A stretch of DNA of 64,000 bases from Candidatus Tepidiaquacellales bacterium UBA2330 (GCA_002344965.1 DDUU01000057.1:1-64000); one strand, 5' to 3'; positions 16,896-26,738 are shown, counted from the stretch's first letter. The notes: generated from the letters alone by a model not told the origin. Translations and numbers: made by a program.

Positions 16896-17633
16896 ATGAG
16901 TAAAATTATAATAATTGCAGTCATTACATTTCTAACTACAGTTTCCGCCTCATCACAGCTTGTTTTTGAGAGAATCGGCGGAGATACGACTTACGGTAAT
17001 TCCGATGCAAATTACGCATATGCTTATTACAAAAACAACGGTTCTTCTCCTGTTAATGTCAGATTTAACAGAACACAGGACATTCTTCCAAACCCGTTCT
17101 GGACAAGTTCAATATGCGTTGGATTGTGTTATGCACCGTTTGTTCATGTTGTACCTGATACTTCCGCCATATCAGGACCGGAACCGCCTGTTACCATAAT
17201 GCCCGGTGAGCAGGATACAATGGATATAACTTTTTATTCTCCAAATACGGGAATAGCCCATATAAAACTCAGAATATATGTTGATGAAAATCCGTCTGAG
17301 TTTATTGAAAGGGATTTTATTTTAAATGTTACTTCTGTAGGTATAAATAACATTTCTTCTCTTGCTGAGAGTTATTCATTGTCTCAAAATTATCCTAATC
17401 CGTTTAACCCAAATACATCAATTGAATTTTCAATAACAAAATCTGATATGGTAACATTGAAAGTTTTTGATATACTCGGAAATGAAGTATCAAGCCCCGT
17501 CAGTAATGAGAGACTGAATGCAGGCTCTTATAAAGTGGATTTTAACGGAAATAATCTTTCATCAGGAATTTATTATTATACATTATCAGCAGGTAATTTC
17601 AGAGAAACGAAAAAAATGATGCTTGTTAAATAA
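16896..17633 (+). CDS. secreted T9SS type A sorting-domain protein
   Basis: A 245-aa exported protein. It has a hydrophobic signal peptide (about 1-21, ending VSASSQ), a beta-rich domain of about 130 residues resembling an Ig-like/DUF1573-type fold, and a C-terminal type IX sorting domain starting SLSQNYPNPFNPNTSIEF (about 163) and ending TKKMMLVK. It would cross the outer membrane by the Por/T9SS machinery and be attached to the surface or released. The function of the cargo domain is unknown. Confidence 0.85.
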   Translation: MSKIIIIAVITFLTTVSASSQLVFERIGGDTTYGNSDANYAYAYYKNNGSSPVNVRFNRTQDILPNPFWTSSICVGLCYAPFVHVVPDTSAISGPEPPVTIMPGEQDTMDITFYSPNTGIAHIKLRIYVDENPSEFIERDFILNVTSVGINNISSLAESYSLSQNYPNPFNPNTSIEFSITKSDMVTLKVFDILGNEVSSPVSNERLNAGSYKVDFNGNNLSSGIYYYTLSAGNFRETKKMMLVK

Positions 17634-17686
17634 GGTTATTCATATTTTATTTTTAAAATTAATAACTCTCAAAAAACTTTGGTTAA

Positions 17687-18178
17687 ATGGCGATAATTAA
17701 AAAGAAAGACCTTACATTTCTTGAACAGACATACTTACCGCAAATAGTTAAAGGATTAGGATTGACCTTCAGTCAAATGTTCAAACCTAAATTTACAAGA
17801 CAATATCCGGAAGAAGTATGGGTACCTCCGCCGTCATACAGAGGAAGACCTGTGCTGGTGCAGGAGGAAGACGGTTCGGAACGTTGCGTCGCCTGCGCTT
17901 TGTGTTCCAGAGTCTGTCCCGCACTCGCTATAGAAGTTCAGGCTGCGGAAACAGAAAGCGAAAAGGAAAGATATCCTGAGAAATTTGAAATAAACATGGT
18001 AAGATGCATCTTCTGCGGATTTTGCGAGGAAGTATGTCCTGAGGAAGCGATAATTATGAGTGACGAATATGAACTGGTTTTTTCAAATCAGGAAGAAGCG
18101 GTTTTCGGCAAGGACAAACTTCTTGTTCCTAAAGATAAATTAAAAAAGCGCCTGGATTTTCTGCAGGAACACAGATAA
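17687..18178 (+). CDS. nuoI: NADH-quinone oxidoreductase subunit I
   Basis: Peripheral-arm subunit of complex I carrying clusters N6a and N6b. Two CxxCxxCxxxCP motifs are intact: Cys67, 70, 73, 77 and Cys107, 110, 113, 117. The preceding RGRPVLVQEEDGSERC stretch is typical of NuoI. At 163 aa the length is normal. Unusually it is not inside a nuo operon: both neighbours are T9SS cargo genes. A ferredoxin-like homolog is possible, but the N-terminal segment WVPPPSYRGRPVL favours true NuoI. Confidence 0.9.
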   Translation: MAIIKKKDLTFLEQTYLPQIVKGLGLTFSQMFKPKFTRQYPEEVWVPPPSYRGRPVLVQEEDGSERCVACALCSRVCPALAIEVQAAETESEKERYPEKFEINMVRCIFCGFCEEVCPEEAIIMSDEYELVFSNQEEAVFGKDKLLVPKDKLKKRLDFLQEHR

Positions 18179-18191
18179 ATTTAAGAAGAGA

Positions 18192-18851
18192 ATGAAATTT
18201 ATTTTATATATCATATTATTTTTTGTCTTAATTTCCAAAGCATATAGTTTTGAGAATCCAGAGAATACTGTCCGCGTATTTAATGCAAAGATAAATAAAA
18301 GTGAAGTTGAAATAAATTTTGTCATTTTAAACCCGTCGAATATTAGTAAATATAAAATGGAATCCCGAAAAACAGGGGATGAAGGTTTCAAATTTCTGAA
18401 TGATATACTTTTCAGTAATTTCCGTAAAAAAGAAAATTCAGATTCAGCAAATCTTTATTATTACATATTTAATGATAAGCCAACTGAAAACGGCGTTTAT
18501 ATTTACAGACTTAGTTTATATGACCAATCAAATAAATTAATTAAATCAGAGGAAATTAAAATTGGCATATCTGAAGTGCCTGAATTTGAAAATCTTCAGA
18601 ACAATCCAAATCCGTTTAATCCGACTACTCAAATCTCGTATAAACTTCTCGTTCCTACTTATGTAAAACTTTCTGTTTACAGTCTTACAGGAAAATATGT
18701 AGATTTGTTAGTTGACGAATTTCAGACTCCGGGATTATACAAAATTGATTTCAATGCATCTTCCTACAGTCAGCTTTCCAGCGGTATTTATTTCTATAAA
18801 TTAGAGTCCGGTTATACTGTTGATATAGGTAAAATGATTTTTACTAAATAA
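18192..18851 (+). CDS. secreted T9SS type A sorting-domain protein
   Basis: A 219-aa exported protein: signal peptide at about 1-20, an unrecognised beta-rich domain of roughly 110 residues, and the T9SS sorting domain beginning LQNNPNPFNPTTQISYKL (about 136) and ending GKMIFTK. The start is 13 bases after nuoI, so it may be on the nuoI transcript, although the function is unrelated. The N-terminal domain has a fibronectin-like appearance (EVEINFVILNPSNISKYK, VYIYRLSLYDQS) which I would not call firmly. Confidence 0.8.
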   Translation: MKFILYIILFFVLISKAYSFENPENTVRVFNAKINKSEVEINFVILNPSNISKYKMESRKTGDEGFKFLNDILFSNFRKKENSDSANLYYYIFNDKPTENGVYIYRLSLYDQSNKLIKSEEIKIGISEVPEFENLQNNPNPFNPTTQISYKLLVPTYVKLSVYSLTGKYVDLLVDEFQTPGLYKIDFNASSYSQLSSGIYFYKLESGYTVDIGKMIFTK

Positions 18852-18968
18852 ATACATTATTATTATAAACTTCCTTACAAACTTCATAAGATTTATTCCG
18901 ATATTCTTATTTTCAAATAGTTTTAAATTGAACATCGTGTTTATAATTTTTATTTTATAAATACATAT

Positions 18969-20285
18969 ATGGATGAGTTTAAGACTATTATTTTTGATCT
19001 GTTCCTTCTGTTATTTTTTGTTTTACTCAATGCATTATTTGTAGCAGCAGAGTTTGCAATTGTAAAAGTCAGAAAAACCCAGCTTAATACTGTTGATATT
19101 AAAAACAGCAGAAAAGGCAAACTTGCATTTAAGCTTATTACTCATCTGGATGAGTATCTTGCCGCTACTCAGTTCGGAATTACCATATCATCCCTGGGAC
19201 TCGGATGGATCGGAGAACCGGTAACCGCGAGAATTCTCGAACCTGTATTTTCTCTTTTGTCAATCGAAGACCCGAAGACAATTCATACAATTTCATTAGG
19301 TGTAGGATTTTTAATAATTACCTTTTTGCACATTATTCTAGGCGAGCTGGCTCCAAAGTCTATTGCTATAAGATATCCTAAGCAAACCACCCTTTTTATT
19401 GCGTTGCCTCTTCAGATATTCTATTTGTTTTTTAAACCGGCTATATATGTACTAAACGGTACCGCTAATTACATTTTAAAATTGTTTGGCTTAAATCCTG
19501 CGACTGAATCCGAAAGATTTCATTCTGAAGAAGAAATAAGGCAGCTGATCACTGAGGGAACGCTTTCCGGAAAAATAGATGAGACTGAATCAAAGATCAT
19601 TCAGAAAGTTTTTGACTTTAATGATAAAACGGCAAATGAAGTGATGATACCAAGAAATATCATGTTTGCGATAGATGTTGAAGAAAAAAGGGAAGTGATT
19701 ATTCAAAAGGTTATTGAAGAAGGATATTCCAGAATTCCGGTTTATAAAGACAGTCTTGATAATATTATAGGCATAATTTATTCTAAAGATATAATCAGCG
19801 CCGCAGAGCACAAAGAGCTTATTGTACTTCAGGATATAATCAGACCTGCGCATTTTATTCCTGAGACAAAACAGATTGGAGAGATTCTTAAAGACTTTCA
19901 AAGAAAGCATATTCATCTTGGCATAGTTGTAAATGAACACGGAGGTGTAGAGGGTCTGATTACACTTGAAGATATTATTGAGGAAATTGTGGGTGAAATT
20001 GAAGATGAATATGACTCAACACCTGATCAGATCAAAAGTCAGAAAAAGGGCATTTATCTTGTAAACCCTGAGATTACAATAGAAGATTTTAACGAAAAAT
20101 TTGAAGCCAATATTCCGAATGATAATGAAGACTATCATACTCTCAGCGGATTTTTACAGGAAGTTACAGGTCATGTCCCGGAAATTTATGAAAGAATTGA
20201 TTATCAGGGAATTGTTATTACTGTTATGAAAAAGTCAGGAAATAAACTCTTGCAGGTTAAAGTACAAAAACTGAAAAGTTATTAA
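18969..20285 (+). CDS. CNNM/CorC-family transporter (hemolysin-like)
   Basis: A 438-aa membrane protein of the UPF0053 group. It has an N-terminal DUF21 (CNNM) membrane domain with three to four helices and the GWIGEPV and GELAPKSIAIRYP motifs, two CBS domains (about 215-335, containing VEEGYSRIPVYKDSLDNIIG and HLGIVVNEHGGVEGLITLEDI), and a C-terminal CorC/HlyC domain. Homologs export Mg2+ or affect Mg2+/Co2+ resistance; the old hemolysin label is misleading. Gene starts at ATG without SD. Confidence 0.93.
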   Translation: MDEFKTIIFDLFLLLFFVLLNALFVAAEFAIVKVRKTQLNTVDIKNSRKGKLAFKLITHLDEYLAATQFGITISSLGLGWIGEPVTARILEPVFSLLSIEDPKTIHTISLGVGFLIITFLHIILGELAPKSIAIRYPKQTTLFIALPLQIFYLFFKPAIYVLNGTANYILKLFGLNPATESERFHSEEEIRQLITEGTLSGKIDETESKIIQKVFDFNDKTANEVMIPRNIMFAIDVEEKREVIIQKVIEEGYSRIPVYKDSLDNIIGIIYSKDIISAAEHKELIVLQDIIRPAHFIPETKQIGEILKDFQRKHIHLGIVVNEHGGVEGLITLEDIIEEIVGEIEDEYDSTPDQIKSQKKGIYLVNPEITIEDFNEKFEANIPNDNEDYHTLSGFLQEVTGHVPEIYERIDYQGIVITVMKKSGNKLLQVKVQKLKSY

Positions 20286-20307
20286 TGCTTAATAATTTGG
20301 AAACTGT

Positions 20308-21075
20308 TTGACAACATTCATTGGAAAAAAAATATTAACATTCTTTACAGAATTAGGTCAGTACTTTTATATGATGACCGGAGTTCTGAAAAGTCTGGGC
20401 AGATTATTCAGGGACAGAAAACTTGTATTTGAACAAATGCAGCACGTTGGTGTCAATTCACTTGTACTCGTTGCCATTATAGGAATTTTTACCGGCGCGG
20501 TTTCATGCTGGCAGGCGGCTTATCAGATAAAAGGACTTATTTCTTATTCATATCTCGGATCGGCGGTTACAAAAGCAATATTGATAGAACTTGGACCGGT
20601 ACTGGCTGCAATTGTGCTTGCAGGAAGAGTCGGCGCATCCATGGCAGCAGAACTCGGAACGATGAAAGTTACCGAACAGATAGACGCGCTGGAATCTATG
20701 GCAATTGATCCAATAAGATATCTCGCAATGCCCAGGATTGTCGCAACTACTATTATGCTGCCGGTGCTGGTTGTTTATGCCAGTTCAATTGCGATAATGG
20801 GTGCTTTTACAGTTGCAACGGTATTTCTCGGCGTTCCGTCTGATGTATTCCTTGGTGCATTTAAGAAATCATTTGAATTAAAAGATTTTTATGCCGGTAC
20901 TATTAAAGCAATTTTTTTCGGATTGTCAATTTCATCGATCGGATGCTTTATCGGATTTTCCGCAAGCGGCGGAGCTGAAGGAGTCGGACTGGCTACAATC
21001 AAAGCATTTGTTATTGCAGCAGCTTCTATCCTTATGCTTGATTATATTTTATGGAATTTCTTAATAGGTATGTAA
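20308..21075 (+). CDS. mlaE: MlaE-family phospholipid ABC permease
   Basis: Integral membrane permease of the MlaFEDB-type lipid transporter, 255 aa. The family core is visible: GPVLAAIVLAGRVGASMAAELGTMKVTEQIDALESM (here given as its parts LAGRVGASMAAELGTM and EQIDALESM), followed by DPIRYLAMPRI. It usually sits with mlaF (ATPase) and mlaD (MCE protein); here it is alone, 22 bases after the CNNM gene and 10 bases before pyrB. Start is TTG. Its partners must lie outside this window. Confidence 0.9.
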   Translation: MTTFIGKKILTFFTELGQYFYMMTGVLKSLGRLFRDRKLVFEQMQHVGVNSLVLVAIIGIFTGAVSCWQAAYQIKGLISYSYLGSAVTKAILIELGPVLAAIVLAGRVGASMAAELGTMKVTEQIDALESMAIDPIRYLAMPRIVATTIMLPVLVVYASSIAIMGAFTVATVFLGVPSDVFLGAFKKSFELKDFYAGTIKAIFFGLSISSIGCFIGFSASGGAEGVGLATIKAFVIAAASILMLDYILWNFLIGM

Positions 21076-21085
21076 TTTTTTTATT

Positions 21086-21991
21086 ATGAATTTTCCCGAA
21101 CATTTAATTGGTCTGAGATATTTATCAAAAGATAATTTTGAAGAAATATTCGATCTAACTGACTATTATCTGGATTTTATTAAAGAAAAAAAACCATTTA
21201 AAAAATTATTAGCTGGAAGATCTGTTCTGAATTTATTTTTTGAAGATTCGACCAGAACGCGCATATCATTTGAACTCGCTGAAAAAAAATCCGGTCTTGA
21301 TACTGTGAATTTTAATTCCGGATCATCTTCATTAAATAAAGGAGAAAGTTTTCTTGACACAGTAAAAAACATTGAAGCGATGAAATTCGATTTTATTGTG
21401 GTTAGACACAGCGTGCCGGGAATTCCATTATTCCTTAAAGAGCATACTTCTTCAAAGATTATTAATGCAGGTGACGGTATAAATGAGCATCCGACACAGG
21501 GATTACTTGACATTTATACTCTGAGAAAAACTTTCGGTGATGTAAAGGATCTGAATGTTTGTATTGTCGGGGATATTTCTCACAGCAGAGTTGCTCTGTC
21601 AAATATATTCGGTCTCAAAACTTTAGGAGCAAATGTTTCAGTTTGCGGTCCGGTTTCTTTTATTCCAAGAAATATCGAAGGACTGGGTGTGAAAGTTTAT
21701 TATGATATAAATGATGCTGTCAGAGAGAATGATGCTTTGAATATACTCAGAGTGCAGATGGAGAGAAATGCGGGATCAAATATGACTTCACAAAAAGAAT
21801 TTAACAGGTTTTACGGAATTAACTTGAACAAAATTAAGCAAAATAAGAAAATTAAAATTCTGCATCCCGGTCCGATGAATATTAATGTAGAAATTGATGC
21901 AGAGACAGCCGCATCCGAAAACTCATTGATATTTGACCAGGTGACAAACGGTCTTTCTCTGAAATGCGCATTATTTAATTTAATGAAGTAA
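21086..21991 (+). CDS. pyrB: aspartate carbamoyltransferase catalytic subunit
   Basis: Second step of pyrimidine synthesis: carbamoyl phosphate plus aspartate to carbamoyl-aspartate. At 301 aa it is normal. The phosphate loop is FFEDSTRTRISFELA (Ser55-Thr58), with RHSVPG, NAGDGINEHPTQGLLDI and HPGPMN loops following. ATG start. pyrC follows 11 bases after, so the pair is co-transcribed; a pyrI regulatory subunit is not present. It is probably a class B or C trimer. Confidence 0.97.
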   Translation: MNFPEHLIGLRYLSKDNFEEIFDLTDYYLDFIKEKKPFKKLLAGRSVLNLFFEDSTRTRISFELAEKKSGLDTVNFNSGSSSLNKGESFLDTVKNIEAMKFDFIVVRHSVPGIPLFLKEHTSSKIINAGDGINEHPTQGLLDIYTLRKTFGDVKDLNVCIVGDISHSRVALSNIFGLKTLGANVSVCGPVSFIPRNIEGLGVKVYYDINDAVRENDALNILRVQMERNAGSNMTSQKEFNRFYGINLNKIKQNKKIKILHPGPMNINVEIDAETAASENSLIFDQVTNGLSLKCALFNLMK

Positions 21992-22002
21992 TTGAAAAAT
22001 AT

Positions 22003-23283
22003 TTGAATCTCCTTCTTAAAAATATAAAGATTGTTTCTCCGGAGGATGAATTAGATATTGTATCTGATTTACTGATAGAAGATGGTATTATTTCGAAAAT
22101 AGGAAATGTAAAGAGAATTCCGAAAAATACTGATGAGATGAATATGAAAGGAAAGACTGCAATACCGGGCATTTTTGATATGCATGTTCATTTCAGATAC
22201 CCGGGACAAACTCATAAAGAAGATCTGTATTCAGGAAGCTTGTCTGCTGCAAACGGCGGAGTAACGGGAGTTTTATGTATGCCCAATACCGATCCTCCGA
22301 TAGATTCGGCATTAATAATTCAGGATATTAAATTAAAATCCTCAGAACTTATTACGGACGTGGAAATTTCAGCCTGTGCTACTGAAAAAAGAGAAGGAAA
22401 AAAATTGTCACAGATACTATCTCTTTCGGAGGCAGGAGCGGTTGCATTTACTGATGACGGCAGCCCTGTAAGTGATCCGGAAATTTTCAGAAGAGTACTT
22501 GAATATACATCACAGGTAAACTGCCCTGTCATTCAGCATTGTGAAGATATGAGACTATCTAACGGCGGAGTAATGAATGAAGGATTGATTTCCACGGCTA
22601 TGGGAGTAAAAGGCATTCCTGAAATTAGCGAAACTTCAATTATTGCAAGAGATATTCAGATTGCAGGTTATATAAAAAATTCGCATTATCATATTCAGCA
22701 TATTTCATGCGGAAAAAGCGTTAGTCTTTTAAGAGAAGCAAAGAAAAGAGGAATGAATGTAACCGGCGAAGTGTGTCCGCATCATTTCATTCTGACCGAA
22801 CAGGAATGTCTGAATTACAATGTTAATGCCAAAATGAATCCTCCACTTCGAACCTCTGATGATGTTGAAATGATACTTGAAGGAATTAAAGACGGCTCTA
22901 TTGATGTGATATGCACTGATCATGCTCCGCATACTGATTATGAAAAAAATCAGGGATTTTATGATGCGCCATTTGGTATTACAGGTCTGGAAACTCTCGT
23001 AGGACTTTCTTATACTTATCTTGTAAATACGGGAATAATTTCATTCAGAGATTTTGTTGATAAGGTTTCGGTCAATCCGAGAAGGATCCTGAATTTAAAA
23101 AGCGTAAATATTAAAGAAGGCGAGTCAGCGAATATTTCCGTCCTGAGTGAAAAGACAAAATGGAAAATTAATAAGAAAAAATTTATGTCAAAATCACTGA
23201 ATACGCCTTTTGACGGATTTGAAGTACAGTGTAAACCTTATTGCGTAATTAATAAAGGAAAAATTCATTTTACAAGATTATAA
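22003..23283 (+). CDS. pyrC: dihydroorotase
   Basis: Class I dihydroorotase, third step of pyrimidine synthesis, 426 aa. Zinc ligands are in DMHVHFRYPG (His61, His63), with CMPNTDPP, the QHCED segment and CTDHAPHTDYEK (catalytic Asp) following. The TTG start gives the family N-terminus LLLKNIKIVSP. It lies between pyrB and a ParA-family gene with 11- and 7-base gaps, so it belongs to a pyrB-pyrC-parA-valS unit. Confidence 0.96.
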   Translation: MNLLLKNIKIVSPEDELDIVSDLLIEDGIISKIGNVKRIPKNTDEMNMKGKTAIPGIFDMHVHFRYPGQTHKEDLYSGSLSAANGGVTGVLCMPNTDPPIDSALIIQDIKLKSSELITDVEISACATEKREGKKLSQILSLSEAGAVAFTDDGSPVSDPEIFRRVLEYTSQVNCPVIQHCEDMRLSNGGVMNEGLISTAMGVKGIPEISETSIIARDIQIAGYIKNSHYHIQHISCGKSVSLLREAKKRGMNVTGEVCPHHFILTEQECLNYNVNAKMNPPLRTSDDVEMILEGIKDGSIDVICTDHAPHTDYEKNQGFYDAPFGITGLETLVGLSYTYLVNTGIISFRDFVDKVSVNPRRILNLKSVNIKEGESANISVLSEKTKWKINKKKFMSKSLNTPFDGFEVQCKPYCVINKGKIHFTRL

Positions 23284-23290
23284 ACAGCTT

Positions 23291-24076
23291 ATGACAAAGG
23301 TAATTTCAGTTTGTATTCCGAAAGGGGGAGTAGGCAAAACTACAACTGCTGTTAATCTTGCAGCATCTCTCGCTGTAGCTGAAAAAAAAACCTTGCTTAT
23401 TGATGTCGATCCGTTCGGAGCATCTGCGATTGCGCTTGGCTTTACACCTGACAGAATTAAAGCGAGTTTATCGGAAATATTTGCATTTACGCATTCAATA
23501 AAATCCGCTATCCATAAAACCGAACTTGAGTATCTTGATTTCGTGCCGTCTAATATTTACAATGTAAATATGCATGAAAAGTATATTCAGAATCTTGAGA
23601 ACAGACTTGTAATTAAAAATGCTTTAAAGGATATAGAAGGATTTTATGAATATATAATTATTGACTGTCCGCCTACTCTGAAAGGAATTACCACAAATGC
23701 TCTCGTAGCTTCGGATTCAATACTGATCCCGATAAAGTCAGGTCATTTTTCACTTGAAGCAGTCGACAGACTTATTTCATATTATGAATGGCTTAAGGAT
23801 GTTTCAAATCCTAATCTTAAAATAGAAGGTATAGTGCTGACTATGTATGAAAAAGATTCTAAGGTTACTAAAATTTCTGAACGTGAATTAAAAATGAAAT
23901 ACAGTAATTATCTTTTGGAAACTGTAATTCCAAATACAAATTTATTAAATGAGGCAACTTTCTACGGAAAACCTTTATGCCTTTTCAAACTAAATTCAGA
24001 CGGAGCAGAGGCGTATTTAAATCTTGCTTTTGAAATCATAGAAAAAAACAGTAAGGAGGAATTAAAAATAAAGTGA
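23291..24076 (+). CDS. ParA/Soj-family ATPase
   Basis: A 261-aa MinD/ParA-type ATPase with the deviant Walker A KGGVGKTTTAVN (residues 11-22), switch and Walker B regions IDVDPFGASAIALG and YIIIDCPPTLKGITTNAL. Such proteins segregate chromosomes or position cell structures with a ParB-like partner. No parB gene is next to it; instead it sits between pyrC and valS (4-base overlap with valS). It may therefore be a second, non-segregation ParA or an orphan copy. Confidence 0.88.
   Translation: MTKVISVCIPKGGVGKTTTAVNLAASLAVAEKKTLLIDVDPFGASAIALGFTPDRIKASLSEIFAFTHSIKSAIHKTELEYLDFVPSNIYNVNMHEKYIQNLENRLVIKNALKDIEGFYEYIIIDCPPTLKGITTNALVASDSILIPIKSGHFSLEAVDRLISYYEWLKDVSNPNLKIEGIVLTMYEKDSKVTKISERELKMKYSNYLLETVIPNTNLLNEATFYGKPLCLFKLNSDGAEAYLNLAFEIIEKNSKEELKIK
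24053..24059 (+). promoter_or_regulatory. Shine-Dalgarno site of valS
   Basis: AAGGAGG, inside the end of the ParA coding region, 13 bases before the GTG start of valS. The sequence is a full SD but the spacing is long; it supports start choice only moderately. Confidence 0.5.
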
Positions 24077-26721
24077 AAGTAAACGAAATTGAAAAGAATT
24101 ATAATTTTAGAGAATCCGAAAAAAAATGGCAAGAGTTTTGGGGAAAAAATAAAGTTTATGAATCTCACCCGGACCCTGAAAAGAAAAAATATTCCGTCGT
24201 AATACCTCCGCCAAACGTTACAGGCATTTTACATTTCGGACATATGTTTAACAATACAATTCAGGACATATATTGCAGATGGAAAAGAATGCAGGGTTTT
24301 GAAGTCTGCTGGGTGCCTGGGATGGATCATGCCGGAATTGCAACGCAGGTTATGGTAGAAAAAGAGCTTGCAAAAGAAGGAAAAACCAAATATGATCTCG
24401 GCAGGGAAAATTTTGTAAATCTTGTCTGGCAGTGGAAAGAAAAAAACGGGGGAGTTATCTTAAAACAATTAAGAAAACTCGGAGCTTCAGTTGACTGGTC
24501 TAAAGAAAGATTTACGCTGGATGAAGGTCTTTCTTTAAATGTAAGAAAAGTATTTGTTGATCTTTATAAAAAGGGATTGATTTACAGAGGTAACAGAATT
24601 GTCAACTGGGATCCGGCATCTCAAACCGCAGTAAGTGATGATGAGATTTTTTATGAAGAAAGAAAAGAAAAGCTATATTACATTAAATACAAAATAGATA
24701 ATTCCGATGAATATCTAACAATAGCTACTACCAGACCTGAAACAATGTTTGGTGATACAGGTGTTGCAGTAAATCCTGAGGACAAAAGATATAAACACCT
24801 GATAAATAAAGAAGTTATATTGCCATTGGTAAATAAAAAAATACCAATAATTTTTGATAATTATGTAGAAATGGAGTTTGGGACAGGGGCTTTGAAGATT
24901 ACTCCAGCTCATGATGTCAATGATTTTGAATTAGGGCAGCGTCATAAATTAAAAGCAGTAACTGTACTAAACAAAGATTCGACATTAAATGAACTTACCG
25001 GTGAATTTTCAGGAATGGAAATTCATAAAGCCAGAAAAGCGATAGTTAAAAAATTAGAAGAAAATGGATTATTGGAAAAGGTTGAAGACTATACACATAA
25101 TGTAGCTTTTTCTGACAGGACTAAGGCAGTAATTGAGCCATATTTATCCGAGCAGTGGTTTGTTTCAATGAAAAAGCTTGCTGAACCGGCTATTGAAGTT
25201 GTAAGAAATGGTGAGATTAAATTTTATCCGGAAAGATATAAAAAAGTTTATTTTCACTGGATGGAAAATATAAGAGACTGGTGTATTTCCAGACAGCTTT
25301 GGTGGGGACATCAGATACCCATTTGGTATCACAATGAAACAGGTGAAATTTATTGTGAGATTAATGCGCCTCAGGATATTGAGAACTGGACACAGGATGA
25401 GGATGTACTTGATACATGGTTTTCTTCTTGGTTATGGCCATTGAGTGTATTCGGCTGGTCAAATGACGAGTCTGATAAAGAGAATAAAAATCTGCAGTAT
25501 TATTATCCGACGGATTTTCTTTCTACAGGTCCGGAAATAATATTTCTTTGGGTAGCTCGCATGATTATGTCAGGCTTAGAATATACAGGAAAAATTCCTT
25601 TCAGTGATGTGTATTTTCATTCGACTATTAGAGACGGAAAGGGAGTCAAAATGTCAAAGACTCTCGGCAATTATTCGGATGCAATTGAGCTGATGGAAAA
25701 ATACGGAACTGATGCTTTAAGATTTACTATCATTTATATTGCACCTTTGGGAAATGACGTATTGTTTGATGAAGAGAAAACTCAGATAGGCAGAAATTTT
25801 ATTACTAAACTCTGGAATGCAGGAAGATTTCTTCTGCTCACAAAAGAAAAAATTTCTGAAAACAGTTTTATTGAGAATTCATTGGTTAAATATAATGATG
25901 ATCTGATTGATGTTTGGATGGAAAGCAGATTCAATTCGGCATTGCAGAATGCTGATAAATATTTGAGGGAATACAGAATAAACGAATATTCAAAAACCCT
26001 GTATAATTTTGTATGGAGTGATTTTTGCGACTGGTACATAGAGTTAATGAAAATTAAACTCAGCGAAAATCCGGAGAATGGAAAAGTAATTATTAATAAA
26101 GCATTGTTTTATTTCGAAAGCATACTCAAAATTCTTCATCCTGTAATACCATATGTTACAGAAGAGTTATGGCATATACTTGAAGAGGGCAGAGAGGAAA
26201 AAAGTATTTCGAAAGAAATTATTTCCAAATATGATACGAAACGAGTAAATAATGAATTCGAAAGAAAATTTGAAGAAGTAAAAGAAATTGTAATATCAAT
26301 AAGAAATTTAAAAGCAACTAACGCTATACCTGCATCAAAAAAAATTACGGCTTTTATAATACCAGGAGATGATAATGCCTCTGCGCTTCTTTCCGAATTC
26401 AGAAATTACATTATAAAGTTATGTAATCTTGAAGAGATAAAAACTGATTTAAACAAAAATGAAGATACAAATTATCTGAATTCAGTAGTAAACAAATTTG
26501 AAATATGTCTGCCAGCTGAAGAAATTAATGATCTGTCATTAAATAATGAAAAAGTGAGGAAAGAGCTGGAAAATATTGAAGCATATCTTTCCGGTCTGAA
26601 TAAAAAACTCAGTAATGAAAATTTTCTTGCGAAAGCATCTGAATCTGTAATAAATGCGGAACGGAAAAAAAAGGAAGAAGCTGAATTAAAACTGAATAAG
26701 CTTAGAAAACTGATTAGGTAA
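24073..26721 (+). CDS. valS: valyl-tRNA synthetase
   Basis: Class I aminoacyl-tRNA synthetase charging tRNA-Val. Signature motifs are PPPNVTGILHFGH (HFGH at 54-57) and KMSKT (526-530). The editing CP1 domain (TTRPETMFGDTGV region, about 216-230), an anticodon-binding domain with FCDWYIELMK, and a C-terminal coiled-coil arm rich in Lys and Glu are all present. At 882 aa it is normal. GTG start, overlapping the ParA gene by four bases. It converges with arginase. Confidence 0.98.
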   Translation: MKVNEIEKNYNFRESEKKWQEFWGKNKVYESHPDPEKKKYSVVIPPPNVTGILHFGHMFNNTIQDIYCRWKRMQGFEVCWVPGMDHAGIATQVMVEKELAKEGKTKYDLGRENFVNLVWQWKEKNGGVILKQLRKLGASVDWSKERFTLDEGLSLNVRKVFVDLYKKGLIYRGNRIVNWDPASQTAVSDDEIFYEERKEKLYYIKYKIDNSDEYLTIATTRPETMFGDTGVAVNPEDKRYKHLINKEVILPLVNKKIPIIFDNYVEMEFGTGALKITPAHDVNDFELGQRHKLKAVTVLNKDSTLNELTGEFSGMEIHKARKAIVKKLEENGLLEKVEDYTHNVAFSDRTKAVIEPYLSEQWFVSMKKLAEPAIEVVRNGEIKFYPERYKKVYFHWMENIRDWCISRQLWWGHQIPIWYHNETGEIYCEINAPQDIENWTQDEDVLDTWFSSWLWPLSVFGWSNDESDKENKNLQYYYPTDFLSTGPEIIFLWVARMIMSGLEYTGKIPFSDVYFHSTIRDGKGVKMSKTLGNYSDAIELMEKYGTDALRFTIIYIAPLGNDVLFDEEKTQIGRNFITKLWNAGRFLLLTKEKISENSFIENSLVKYNDDLIDVWMESRFNSALQNADKYLREYRINEYSKTLYNFVWSDFCDWYIELMKIKLSENPENGKVIINKALFYFESILKILHPVIPYVTEELWHILEEGREEKSISKEIISKYDTKRVNNEFERKFEEVKEIVISIRNLKATNAIPASKKITAFIIPGDDNASALLSEFRNYIIKLCNLEEIKTDLNKNEDTNYLNSVVNKFEICLPAEEINDLSLNNEKVRKELENIEAYLSGLNKKLSNENFLAKASESVINAERKKKEEAELKLNKLRKLIR

Positions 26722-26738
26722 ATTTTGTTTAATAAAAA

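Noticed and set aside
20279..20295. TTATTAA-TGC-TTAATAA near mlaE as a second Fur box
   Set aside because: It shares a half-site word with the fur palindrome but has a 3-base spacer instead of 9 and spans a stop codon; likely AT-rich coincidence.
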